From assembly GCF_003337425.1 (NCBI RefSeq), contig NZ_QPJU01000006.1:150394-214393 (forward strand): DNA of 64,000 bases, given 5' to 3'. Below are positions 26,648-34,264 of the stretch, in pieces (within the stretch, counting starts at the first letter, position 1; each line of letters opens with the position of its first letter). This DNA comes from Extensimonas vulgaris (GTDB taxonomy: Bacteria; Pseudomonadota; Gammaproteobacteria; Burkholderiales; Burkholderiaceae_C). Both the position numbers and the translations under genes were made by a program. The notes beneath the pieces are model-generated. The model worked only from the letters and a program-made list of their open reading frames with translations. It made no database searches and was not told the origin of the DNA.

Positions 26648-27817
26648 TCAGGGTGTCGCAAGCTGTGAAAAAGTCTGGGCCTGGCGTTGCGTGCGCGAAT
26701 AGCTGTGCACGGCCTCGACCAGCACCGCCACATGCTCGGGCGGTGTGAACTGGCTGATGCCGTGGCCCAGGTTGAAGATGTGCGTGGGGCCGCACGTGCT
26801 GCGCTCGCAGTGCGGCGGGCCAAAGCTCGCGAGCGCCTGCTGCACCTGCTGCTCGATCTGCGCGGGCGGGGCAAACAGCACGTTCGGGTCCAGATTGCCC
26901 TGCAGCGCCTTGCCGGGCCCGCCCACCGCGCCGCCGACCAGCGCGCGCGCCTTGCCCAGGTGCGCCGTCCAGTCCAGCCCCAGCACCTCGCAGTCGAGCG
27001 CGCGCATGTCTTCGAGCCACTGCGTGCCGCCCTTGGTGAAGACGATGCGCGGCACGTCCTGGCCGTCGGCGCCCGTGCGCTGCAGCTGCGCGAGCACGCG
27101 CGCCGTGTAGGCCAGGCTGAACTGCTGGAAGGCGCCATCGGCGAGCACGCCGCCCCAGCTGTCGAACACCATCACGGCCTGCGCGCCCGCGTCGATCTGC
27201 GCGTTCAGGTACGCCGCGACGGCGTCCGCGTTCACCGCGAGGATGCGGTGCATGAGGTCGGGGCGGCTGTAGAGCAGGGTCTTGACGAGCCGGTAGTCGC
27301 TGCTGCCCTTGCCCTCGACCATGTAGCACGCGAGCGTCCAGGGGCTGCCCGAAAAGCCGATCAGCGGCACGCGCCCTTGCAGCGCGCGGCGGATGCTGGT
27401 GACGGCGTCGAACACGTAGCGCAGCTTGTCGAGGTCGGGCACGGCGAGCCGGGCCACGTCGGCTTCGTCGCGCACGGCCTGCGCAAAGCGCGGGCCTTCG
27501 CCTTCAGCGAACGACAGGCCCAGGCCCATGGCGTCGGGCACGGTGAGGATGTCGCTGAACAAGATCGCGGCGTCGAGCGCAAAGCGCTCGAGCGGCTGCA
27601 GCGTGACTTCGGTGGCGTAATCCACGTTTGTCGCCAGGCCCATGAAGCTGCCCGCCTTGGCGCGCGTGGCCTTGTATTCGGGCAGGTAGCGGCCTGCCTG
27701 GCGCATCAGCCAAACGGGGGTGTAGTCGGTGGCCTGGCGGCGGCAGGCGCGCAGAAAACAGTCGTTGCGCAGCGGCGCGAACGCACTGGAGTGGGGGGGA
27801 GAAACCGGGGCAGTCAT
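26648..27817 (-). CDS. hemE: Uroporphyrinogen decarboxylase
   Basis: This cytosolic enzyme decarboxylates uroporphyrinogen III to coproporphyrinogen III in heme synthesis. The 389-residue product includes [20 protein letters not shown] with the catalytic arginines, [19 protein letters not shown] with the key aspartate, [16 protein letters not shown], and the C-terminal [20 protein letters not shown]. The start ATG 27817 is chosen over longer in-frame options; it gives a lead of about 16 residues before the family core. It is about 30 residues longer than E. coli HemE. It lies 49 bases downstream of queA on the same strand. Confidence 0.96.
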   Translation of the reverse strand: MTAPVSPPHSSAFAPLRNDCFLRACRRQATDYTPVWLMRQAGRYLPEYKATRAKAGSFMGLATNVDYATEVTLQPLERFALDAAILFSDILTVPDAMGLGLSFAEGEGPRFAQAVRDEADVARLAVPDLDKLRYVFDAVTSIRRALQGRVPLIGFSGSPWTLACYMVEGKGSSDYRLVKTLLYSRPDLMHRILAVNADAVAAYLNAQIDAGAQAVMVFDSWGGVLADGAFQQFSLAYTARVLAQLQRTGADGQDVPRIVFTKGGTQWLEDMRALDCEVLGLDWTAHLGKARALVGGAVGGPGKALQGNLDPNVLFAPPAQIEQQVQQALASFGPPHCERSTCGPTHIFNLGHGISQFTPPEHVAVLVEAVHSYSRTQRQAQTFSQLATP

Positions 27818-27866
27818 GCGGGCGATTGTCGCAGGCCGGGCGGCGCCACTTCCGCGGCTCCGCCTT

Positions 27867-29006
27867 CTACGCGGCCTGCGGCGTACACCGCGCGAGCAGC
27901 ATCGCGTCGCCGTAGCTGAAAAAGCGGTAGCGCTGCGTGATCGCGTGGCGGTACAGCGCCATGGTGTGCGCCCAGCCCGCAAAGGCGCTCACGAGCATCA
28001 TCAGCGTGCTCTTGGGCAGGTGGAAGTTGGTCACGAGCAAGTCCACCACCTGGAACGCAAAGCCCGGCGTGATGAAGATGTCGGTCTCGCCGCGCGTGTG
28101 CCCCGAGCGCGCCCAGGATTCGAGCGTGCGCACCGTGGTCGTGCCCACGGCGACCACGCGCCCGCCGCGCGCACGGCAGCGCGCAAGCGCCTCGAGCGTG
28201 GCGGCGGGGATGTCGTACCACTCGCTGTGCATGCGGTGCTCGGCCAGGTTCTCGGTCTTGACGGGCTGGAAGGTGCCCGCGCCCACGTGCAGCGTGACGT
28301 TTGCACGCTCCACGCCGCGCGCGGCCAGCGCGGCGAGCACGCCCGCGTCGAAATGCAGCGCCGCCGTGGGCGCGGCCACGGCGCCGGGCTGGCGCGCAAA
28401 CACGGTCTGGTAGCGCTCGGCGTCCTGCGCCTCCTGGGCGGCCTGCGCGGCATCGGCCGACTGCTGCGCGCGCGCTATGTAAGGTGGCAGCGGCATGTGG
28501 CCGTAGCGCTCCATGAGCGCGTAGGGTGTTGCATCGGGCGCGTCTGCCGGGCCGTGCAGCGCGAGGCGAAACAGCGGCCCGTCGGCGTCGGGCCAGCGCC
28601 CGAGCAGCGTGGCCGTGAAGCCGCCGCGCTGCGGCCCGCCTGCGAGCAGCAGCGTGCTGCCCACGCGCGGCTTTTTGCTGACCTTCATGTGCGCGACGAC
28701 CTCGTTGCCCGCGAGCACGCGCTCGATCAGCAGCTCCAGCTTGCCGCCGCTGGCTTTCTCGCCAAACAGGCGCGCCTTGAGCACGCGCGTGTCGTTGAAC
28801 ACGAGCAGGTCGCCCGGCTGCAGCAGCGCCGGCAGGTCACGAAAGACGCGATCCACGGGCTGCGCGCCGCGCCCGTCGAGCAGGCGCGCGGCGCTGCGCT
28901 CGGCCGCAGGGTGCTGCGCGATCAGCTCGGGCGGCAGCGCGAAGTCGAAGTCTTGCAGCGTGAAGTGGCGCGGCGCGCCGGGGTCGGTGGGGGCGGGAAA
29001 AGGCAT
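27867..29006 (-). CDS. queA: S-adenosylmethionine:tRNA ribosyltransferase-isomerase
   Basis: This enzyme makes epoxyqueuosine in tRNA by transferring the ribosyl part of SAM to preQ1. The 379-residue product shows [60 protein letters not shown], the middle [11 protein letters not shown], and near the C-terminus [23 protein letters not shown] and [19 protein letters not shown]. An extra Ala/Gln-rich segment after [20 protein letters not shown] lengthens the protein relative to E. coli (356). ATG 29006 gives the expected start. Family C and B repeats lie upstream. Confidence 0.96.
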   Translation of the reverse strand: MPFPAPTDPGAPRHFTLQDFDFALPPELIAQHPAAERSAARLLDGRGAQPVDRVFRDLPALLQPGDLLVFNDTRVLKARLFGEKASGGKLELLIERVLAGNEVVAHMKVSKKPRVGSTLLLAGGPQRGGFTATLLGRWPDADGPLFRLALHGPADAPDATPYALMERYGHMPLPPYIARAQQSADAAQAAQEAQDAERYQTVFARQPGAVAAPTAALHFDAGVLAALAARGVERANVTLHVGAGTFQPVKTENLAEHRMHSEWYDIPAATLEALARCRARGGRVVAVGTTTVRTLESWARSGHTRGETDIFITPGFAFQVVDLLVTNFHLPKSTLMMLVSAFAGWAHTMALYRHAITQRYRFFSYGDAMLLARCTPQAA

Positions 29007-29101
29007 GGCAAGAGGGGCTGGACAGGCCCGCAGTGAAGGAAAGGGCGCGAGTATGGCAAAGCCGGAAACGGTGTTGCAAGTTTGGCGGCAGTTGAAATAT
29101 C

Positions 29102-29216
29102 CGTCATTGCGAGCCCCGCAGGGGCGCGGCAATCCAGTTCTGTCCAGTGCGGCGCGCGCAGGCGCTGTTGCCAAGGCCCCATGGATTGCCGCGGGCCTTC
29201 GGCCCTCGCAATGACG
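29102..29216. repeat. Dispersed repeat family C, full copy with 12-bp perfect inverted ends
   Basis: Bounded by CGTCATTGCGAG and CTCGCAATGACG, with further inner symmetry (GCGGCAATCCA near the left end and TGGATTGCCGC near the right). Repeats with this CGTCATTGCGAG end are widespread in bacteria. Confidence 0.85.
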
Positions 29217-29262
29217 GAGCGGAGAATCATGCACACCGCGTGGCGCTGGCCGAGCCGATCTG

Positions 29263-29342
29263 GACTTACGCAAACAAGGATGCAGCGAGGTGTTTTGTCA
29301 TGGGATGCGTGCCTTGCCTGACCTCGATTTGCGTAAGTCGTG
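29263..29342 (+). repeat. Dispersed repeat family B, copy 4
   Basis: Starts GGACTTACGCAAACAAGGAT and ends CGATTTGCGTAAGTCGTG. It abuts the stop of the PfkB-family kinase gene at 29347. Confidence 0.85.
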
Positions 29343-29346
29343 CCGA

Positions 29347-30297
29347 TTACTGCGCTTGCACCGCCTGCACCACCACCTGCGGCAGCAGGCGCTGCACGTC
29401 GGCCACCTGGGCGAGCGCGGTGCCGGGTGCGAGCAGCGTCGCGGCGCCGGCGGCCATACCCCAGCGCAGCGCTTCGGGTGGCGGCTCGCCTTGCTCGAGT
29501 GCCCACAAAATCGCCGCCAGAAAACAGTCGCCCGCACCCGTGGTGCCGGTGGTCGTGGGCACGGGCAGCGCGGGGGCCTGCCAGACGCCGTCGCGGCACG
29601 CGATCAGCCCGCCTTGCGCGCCCAGCGACAGCGCCACGAGCTCGGCCTGGCCACTGCGCACCAGGTTTTGCGTGGCGGCCTGCCAGGCGGGCGCGTCGGG
29701 CAGTGCCTCGCCGGTCAATTCGCGCAGCTCGCGCAAACTGGGCTTGACCAGCGTCACACCGACCTGCAGCGCCGCAGCGAGCGCCGGGCCCGAGCTGTCG
29801 AGCGCAAAGCGGGCGCCCTTGCGCTGTGCGATGCGCGCCGCCTGCGCGTAAAAATCGTCGGGCACGCCGGGCGGCAGGCTGCCGCTTGCGACGAGCCAGC
29901 GTGGCGCGCTCGGCAAGGATGCGAGCTGCGCCAGCATGGCTTGCCATTCGGCGGCGGCGAGCAGGGGGCCGGGCAGCACGAAGCGAAATTCCTGGCCAGA
30001 GGCGGTTTCGATCACCGAAAAATCTTCGCGCGTGTCGCCCGCGATGGGCAGGCACAGCGCAGGCACGCCGTCTTCTTCCAGCAGCTGTTGCACCTTGACT
30101 CCGGCGGGCCCGCCTATGAGTGTCCAGGCCGCCACGTCCGCGCCCAGGCGGTGCAGCAGCCGCGCCACGTTGATGCCGCCGCCGCCCGCATAGCGCGTGA
30201 CGGGGCCGCAGCGCAGCTTGTGCGTGGGCAGCACGCGCTCGGCGGTGGTGGACAAGTCCAGGGCGGGGTTCGGGGTCAGCGTGAGGATCGCGGGCAT
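29347..30297 (-). CDS. PfkB-family sugar kinase, probably 1-phosphofructokinase type
   Basis: A 316-residue ribokinase-fold kinase. It starts MPAILTLTPNPALDLSTTAE, the characteristic N-terminus of the 1-phosphofructokinase / 6-phosphofructokinase 2 / tagatose-6-phosphate kinase group; GGGGINVARLLHRLGADV and the catalytic loop TTGTTGAGDCFLAAILWALE (aspartate in GAGD) follow. The midsection ALDSSGPALAAALQVGVTLV and KPSLRELRELTG is typical. No PTS or fructose genes adjoin it, so the substrate could be fructose-6-phosphate (PfkB role) or another sugar phosphate. A family F element lies upstream. Confidence 0.85.
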   Translation of the reverse strand: MPAILTLTPNPALDLSTTAERVLPTHKLRCGPVTRYAGGGGINVARLLHRLGADVAAWTLIGGPAGVKVQQLLEEDGVPALCLPIAGDTREDFSVIETASGQEFRFVLPGPLLAAAEWQAMLAQLASLPSAPRWLVASGSLPPGVPDDFYAQAARIAQRKGARFALDSSGPALAAALQVGVTLVKPSLRELRELTGEALPDAPAWQAATQNLVRSGQAELVALSLGAQGGLIACRDGVWQAPALPVPTTTGTTGAGDCFLAAILWALEQGEPPPEALRWGMAAGAATLLAPGTALAQVADVQRLLPQVVVQAVQAQ

Positions 30298-30357
30298 GGG
30301 CGGCAGCAAAGTCAGAGGTGCTTCGGCACGCCAGCGCGCGTCACCACGGCTGGCTTC

Positions 30358-30518
30358 GTGTGCTGCACCGCAGATAACCGCACAAAATGAAATCGATGGA
30401 TTCGCGCTCAGGGCAAGGCGCAAACCGCAGTGATAGCCGAAGCTATCGCGAGGATTTGTAACGCCGCCCTGAGTGCGAAGGCGCGATTTCATGTGCGGCT
30501 ATCTGCGGTGCAGCACAC
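30358..30518 (-). repeat. Dispersed repeat family F, full copy with long inverted arms
   Basis: The arms 30358-30395 and 30484-30518 are inverted repeats of about 35 bases (ends GTGTGCTGCACCGCAGATAA and the matching TTATCTGCGG-type arm, with a few mismatches). At its centre a hairpin GATAGC-CGAA-GCTATC (30432-30447) stands out. It separates the PfkB kinase start from the HD-GYP stop at 30522. Confidence 0.8.
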
Positions 30519-30521
30519 GGA

Positions 30522-31772
30522 CTAGCCCGACCAGAGCTCGTTCAGGTCGGGAAAGTGCCATTTTGCCGGGTCTTCGCGGGCCACGATTTTCTCGGAGCAG
30601 CCGGGGGCGGACAGGTCGATCACCTCGGGCGGAATGCGCAAGTCCGACTTGGTCGAGAAAAACACCTTCACGCAGGGCATGAGCAGCGACTTGCCGCTTT
30701 GCTGCGTGACCACGCCGATGCGCCCCGACGCCAGGCGCACGAGCGAGCCCACGGGGTAGATGCCTATGCTTTTGACGAAAGCCTGAAAGAGCTTGGCGTC
30801 GAAGTGGTCGCGCGTCCACTCGGCCATGCGGCGCAGCGACTCGGACGGGTCCCAGCCGTTTTTGTAGGGGCGGTTCGAGGTGATGGCGTCATAGACGTCG
30901 CAGATCGCGGCCATTTTGGCGATCAGCGAGATCTGTTCGCCTGCGAGCTTGTCGGGATAGCCCGAGCCGTCGATTTTTTCGTGGTGGTGCAGCACGGCGT
31001 CGAGCACGGCTTCGTGCAGGTCGCCCTTGCGGCGCAGCAGCGCCCAGCCGCGCGCGGGATGCTTGCGCATGAGCGCAAACTCCTCGTCGGTGAGCTTGCC
31101 GGGCTTGTTGAGCACTGACAGCGGGATGAAGGCCTTGCCCAGGTCGTGCAGCAGCCCGGCCATGCCGGCGATCTGCGTCTGCTCCTCGTCGAGCCCGATC
31201 TGGCGCGCCAGCGCCACCATGAGCCCGCTCACGGCCACCGAGTGCATGTAGGTGTAGTCGTCCGCCGTCTTGAGCCGCGCCAGGCTGATGAGCGCGCTGG
31301 GGTTGCGCGTCATCGAGTCGGAAATCTGCTCGACGATGGCGCGTGCGGTGGCTGCGTCAGCCGCCTTGCCCATGCGTGCTTCGCGGAACATGTCCACCAT
31401 GGCCTGCTTGGACGCCTGGCAGATCGACGCCGCGGCTTGCAGTTCGGCTTCCATCGAAGTCGGAGCGAGTGCGCGGGCCGGGGCGGGCGGCGCAGCAGTG
31501 AACGCTGGCAGTTCGTCGAGCTGGCCGAAATCGGTGTCGATTTGCGCGTCGGCCTGCTCGCGCGTGGTCGCGGGGGTGCCGGCCGGCACGTCCAGGCCTT
31601 TGTCGGTATCTATCCAGACTTCGTGGATCGAGGTGGCGCGGATGCGGTCGAGGTCTTTGGGGTCTTTGAGCAGGAATTGCGCGCGCCAGAATGGGTGCTC
31701 CATCCAGGAGCCGCAAAACTCGTGCAGGTACATGCCCAGGGTCAGGCTTTGAACGGGGATGCGTTTGAGCAT
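30522..31772 (-). CDS. HD-GYP domain cyclic-di-GMP phosphodiesterase with DUF3391
   Basis: A 416-residue soluble signalling protein. The N-terminal DUF3391 domain starts MLKRIPVQSLTLGMYLHEFC. The HD-GYP domain carries the metal ligands in MHSVAVSGLMVALARQIGLD, GLLHDLGKAFIPLSVLNKPG, and the signature HHEKIDGSGYPDKLAGEQIS, followed by CDVYDAITSNRPYKNGWDP. These features predict hydrolysis of cyclic di-GMP to lower biofilm-linked signalling; activity is not shown by sequence alone. The start ATG 31772 is preferred because DUF3391 proteins begin with this pattern. It is divergent from recG across 154 bases. Confidence 0.92.
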   Translation of the reverse strand: MLKRIPVQSLTLGMYLHEFCGSWMEHPFWRAQFLLKDPKDLDRIRATSIHEVWIDTDKGLDVPAGTPATTREQADAQIDTDFGQLDELPAFTAAPPAPARALAPTSMEAELQAAASICQASKQAMVDMFREARMGKAADAATARAIVEQISDSMTRNPSALISLARLKTADDYTYMHSVAVSGLMVALARQIGLDEEQTQIAGMAGLLHDLGKAFIPLSVLNKPGKLTDEEFALMRKHPARGWALLRRKGDLHEAVLDAVLHHHEKIDGSGYPDKLAGEQISLIAKMAAICDVYDAITSNRPYKNGWDPSESLRRMAEWTRDHFDAKLFQAFVKSIGIYPVGSLVRLASGRIGVVTQQSGKSLLMPCVKVFFSTKSDLRIPPEVIDLSAPGCSEKIVAREDPAKWHFPDLNELWSG

Positions 31773-31926
31773 GGAGGAAAATTCTGTGCGAAGGCTGCGT
31801 TCGGACGCTGGTGCAGGAATATGCACCCATGTGGTGCGCAATTGTAAAAGGCGGTAACTCGGATCGGCCCCGCATCGGCCGCAGGGGGCATGATAGGCTT
31901 TGCGCTGCATTTTCCTGCTTCTCACC

Positions 31927-34176
31927 ATGCCCGCTTCCTCGAACGCCGCCGCTGATGTGCGCACCGCCGCCATGCAGGAAGCGCCGGGCGCCGCGCCAGA
32001 CAAGCCGGCCAAGGACGCGCGCAAAGCCCCGCCGAGCGGCCCGCAAAAAGCCCTGCGCAAGCTCGGCCTGGTGCGCGACATCGACCTGGCGCTGCACCTG
32101 CCGCTGCGCTACGAGGACGAAACGCGCATCACGCCGCTCGCGCAGGCGCGCGACGGGCAGGTGGTGCAGATCGAGGCCACGGTCACGGCCAGCGAGGTGC
32201 AGCTGCGCCCGCGCCGCCAGCTGCTCGTCACGGTGGAGGACGGCACGGGCAGCTGCGTGCTGCGCTTTTTCAGCTTCTACCCATCGCAGCAAAAGGCGCT
32301 GGCCGTGGGCGCGCGCCTGCGCATCCGCGGTGAGGTGCGCGGCGGCTTTTGGGGGCGGCAGATGCTGCATCCGGCGTTTCGCCCCGCAGGGGGCGAACTG
32401 CCTGCCGCGCTCACACCCGTCTATCCGAGCACCGCGGGCCTGCCCCAGCCGTATCTGCGCCGCGCCGTGCTGACGGCGCTCTCGCGTGCCGACCTGTCCG
32501 AGACTTTGCCTGCGGGCGTCGCGCCGCCCGGCACCGGGTTTTTGGATCAAAATGGCCAAAAGTCTTTGTGTAGTCTGCGTGAGGTGCTCTTTTTTTTGCA
32601 CAAGCCAGAACCCGACGTCGCGCTTTCCACGCTCGAAGACCGCAGCCACCCGGCGTGGCAGCGCCTCAAGGCCGAGGAGCTGCTCGCGCAGCAGCTGTCG
32701 CAGTGGCAGGCGCGGCGCGAGCGCGCGCGGCGGCGTGCCCCGCAGCTGCGCGCGCCAGCCGGGGAGCTGCCCGAGCAATTGCTTGCGGCGTTGCCGTTCG
32801 AGCTCACCGCAGCGCAGCGCCGCGTGAGCGCGGAGATCGCGCACGACCTCGCGCGCGTGCAACCCATGCACCGCCTGCTGCAGGGCGACGTGGGCTCGGG
32901 CAAGACGGTGGTCGCGGCGCTCGCCGCGGCCACGGCCATTGCCGCGGGCTGGCAGTGCGCGCTCATGGCGCCGACCGAAATCCTCGCCGAGCAGCACTTT
33001 GCCAAACTGGTCGATTGGCTCGCGCCGCTGCTCGCACCGCGCGGCCAGTGCGTGGCCTGGCTCACGGGCAGCCAGAAGAAAAAAGCGCGCGCCGAAATGC
33101 TCGCGCTGATCGCCTCGGGCCAGGCCGCGCTGGTCGTGGGCACGCACGCGGTGATCCAAGCGCAGGTGCGCTTTGCGCGCCTGGGCCTGGCCATCATCGA
33201 CGAGCAGCACCGCTTCGGCGTCGCGCAGCGGCTCGCGCTGCGCCAGAAGCTGTCGGCAGCGGCACCGGAATCTTGTCAGACTGTGGGCGGCGCAAGCGAG
33301 AATGCGCCGCAGCCGACGATGCCAGAGGCTGACAGATTTTTGGAGCCGCACCTTTTGATGATGAGCGCCACGCCCATCCCACGCACGCTGGCCATGAGCT
33401 ACTACGCCGACCTGGACGTCTCGACCATCGACGAGCTGCCGCCGGGCCGCACGCCCGTGGTCACCAAACTGGTGGCCGAACAGCGCCGCAGCGAGGTCAT
33501 AGAGCGCATCCGCGCCCAGCTCGCGCAGGGGCGGCAGGTGTATTGGGTCTGCCCGCTGATCGAGGAAAGCGAGGCGCTCGACCTGAGGAATGCGACGGCG
33601 ACGCACGCCGAACTCAGCGCGGCCCTGCCCGGCGTGCGCGTGGGCCTGCTGCACGCGCGCATGCCCAGCGCCGAGAAAAAAGCCGTCATGGCGCAGTTCA
33701 GCGCGGGGCAGATGGCCGTGCTCGTGAGCACCACGGTGATCGAAGTGGGCGTGGACGTGCCCAACGCGAGCCTGATGGTGATCGAGCACGCCGAGCGCTT
33801 CGGCCTGAGCCAGCTGCACCAGCTGCGCGGGCGCGTGGGGCGCGGCAGCGCGGCCTCGGCCTGCGTGCTGCTCTACGCCACGGGCGAGAGCGGGCGCCTG
33901 GGCGAGACGGCGCGCGCGCGCCTCAAGGCCATGCTGGAAACCAGCGACGGCTTCGAGATCGCGCGGCGCGACCTGGCCATCCGCGGCCCCGGCGAATTTC
34001 TGGGCGCGCGCCAGTCGGGCGAAGCCATGCTGCGCTTTGCCGACCTGGCCACCGACCAGGCTTTACTCGAATGGGCGCGCGCCCTCGCGCCGCAAATGCT
34101 CGACCAACACCCCGAATTGGCCGCCCGCCACGTGGCGCGCTGGCTCGGCGGCAAGGCGGAGTATTTGAAAGCCTGA
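31927..34176 (+). CDS. recG: ATP-dependent DNA helicase RecG
   Basis: A 749-residue helicase that reverses forks and processes branched DNA. The wedge (OB) domain lies around RYEDETRITPLAQARDGQVV; Walker A is QGDVGSGKTVVAALAAATA, the DExH box IIDEQHRFGVAQRLALRQ, motif III MMSATPIPRTLAMSYYADLD, then QVYWVCPLIEESEALDLRNA, VSTTVIEVGVDVPNASLMVI and QLRGRVGRGSAAS. Between the DExH box and motif III, about 25 extra residues (ESCQTVGGASENAPQPTMPE) are encoded by a family D repeat that keeps the frame. A second AT-rich insert-like stretch near 32540-32580 encodes GFLDQNGQKSLCSL. Total length remains above the E. coli enzyme (693). Confidence 0.95.
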   Translation: MPASSNAAADVRTAAMQEAPGAAPDKPAKDARKAPPSGPQKALRKLGLVRDIDLALHLPLRYEDETRITPLAQARDGQVVQIEATVTASEVQLRPRRQLLVTVEDGTGSCVLRFFSFYPSQQKALAVGARLRIRGEVRGGFWGRQMLHPAFRPAGGELPAALTPVYPSTAGLPQPYLRRAVLTALSRADLSETLPAGVAPPGTGFLDQNGQKSLCSLREVLFFLHKPEPDVALSTLEDRSHPAWQRLKAEELLAQQLSQWQARRERARRRAPQLRAPAGELPEQLLAALPFELTAAQRRVSAEIAHDLARVQPMHRLLQGDVGSGKTVVAALAAATAIAAGWQCALMAPTEILAEQHFAKLVDWLAPLLAPRGQCVAWLTGSQKKKARAEMLALIASGQAALVVGTHAVIQAQVRFARLGLAIIDEQHRFGVAQRLALRQKLSAAAPESCQTVGGASENAPQPTMPEADRFLEPHLLMMSATPIPRTLAMSYYADLDVSTIDELPPGRTPVVTKLVAEQRRSEVIERIRAQLAQGRQVYWVCPLIEESEALDLRNATATHAELSAALPGVRVGLLHARMPSAEKKAVMAQFSAGQMAVLVSTTVIEVGVDVPNASLMVIEHAERFGLSQLHQLRGRVGRGSAASACVLLYATGESGRLGETARARLKAMLETSDGFEIARRDLAIRGPGEFLGARQSGEAMLRFADLATDQALLEWARALAPQMLDQHPELAARHVARWLGGKAEYLKA
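33272..33340 (+). repeat. Shortened dispersed repeat family D inside recG
   Basis: The text CTTGTCAGACTGTGGGCGGC at one end and AGGCTGACAG at the other, with GCAGCCGACGATGCCAGAGG between, matches both arms of the full family D element at 13738-13902 (on its minus strand CTGTCGGACTTTGG and ATCGTCGGCTGCG) with the middle deleted. It lies in frame within recG. Confidence 0.7.
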
Positions 34177-34264
34177 AATTGCACGGGCTGCGCACGGGGC
34201 GGCGTCTATCATCGGGCAGAGACAGGCACCACCAGCGACCGCGCACGCAGCGCGATACCAGCCC

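Larger units (their letters stand above)
29007..29346. other. Gap between queA and the PfkB kinase, filled by repeats
   Basis: The 340 bases upstream of queA contain one family C element and one family B element and no gene. The queA promoter should lie in the roughly 95 bases before 29102. Confidence 0.6.

Noticed and set aside
26119..27138. A leftward frame reaching from hemE into the AT-richer gap
   Set aside because: It is out of frame with hemE, has arginine-rich shadow composition in the hemE part and no family match in the gap.
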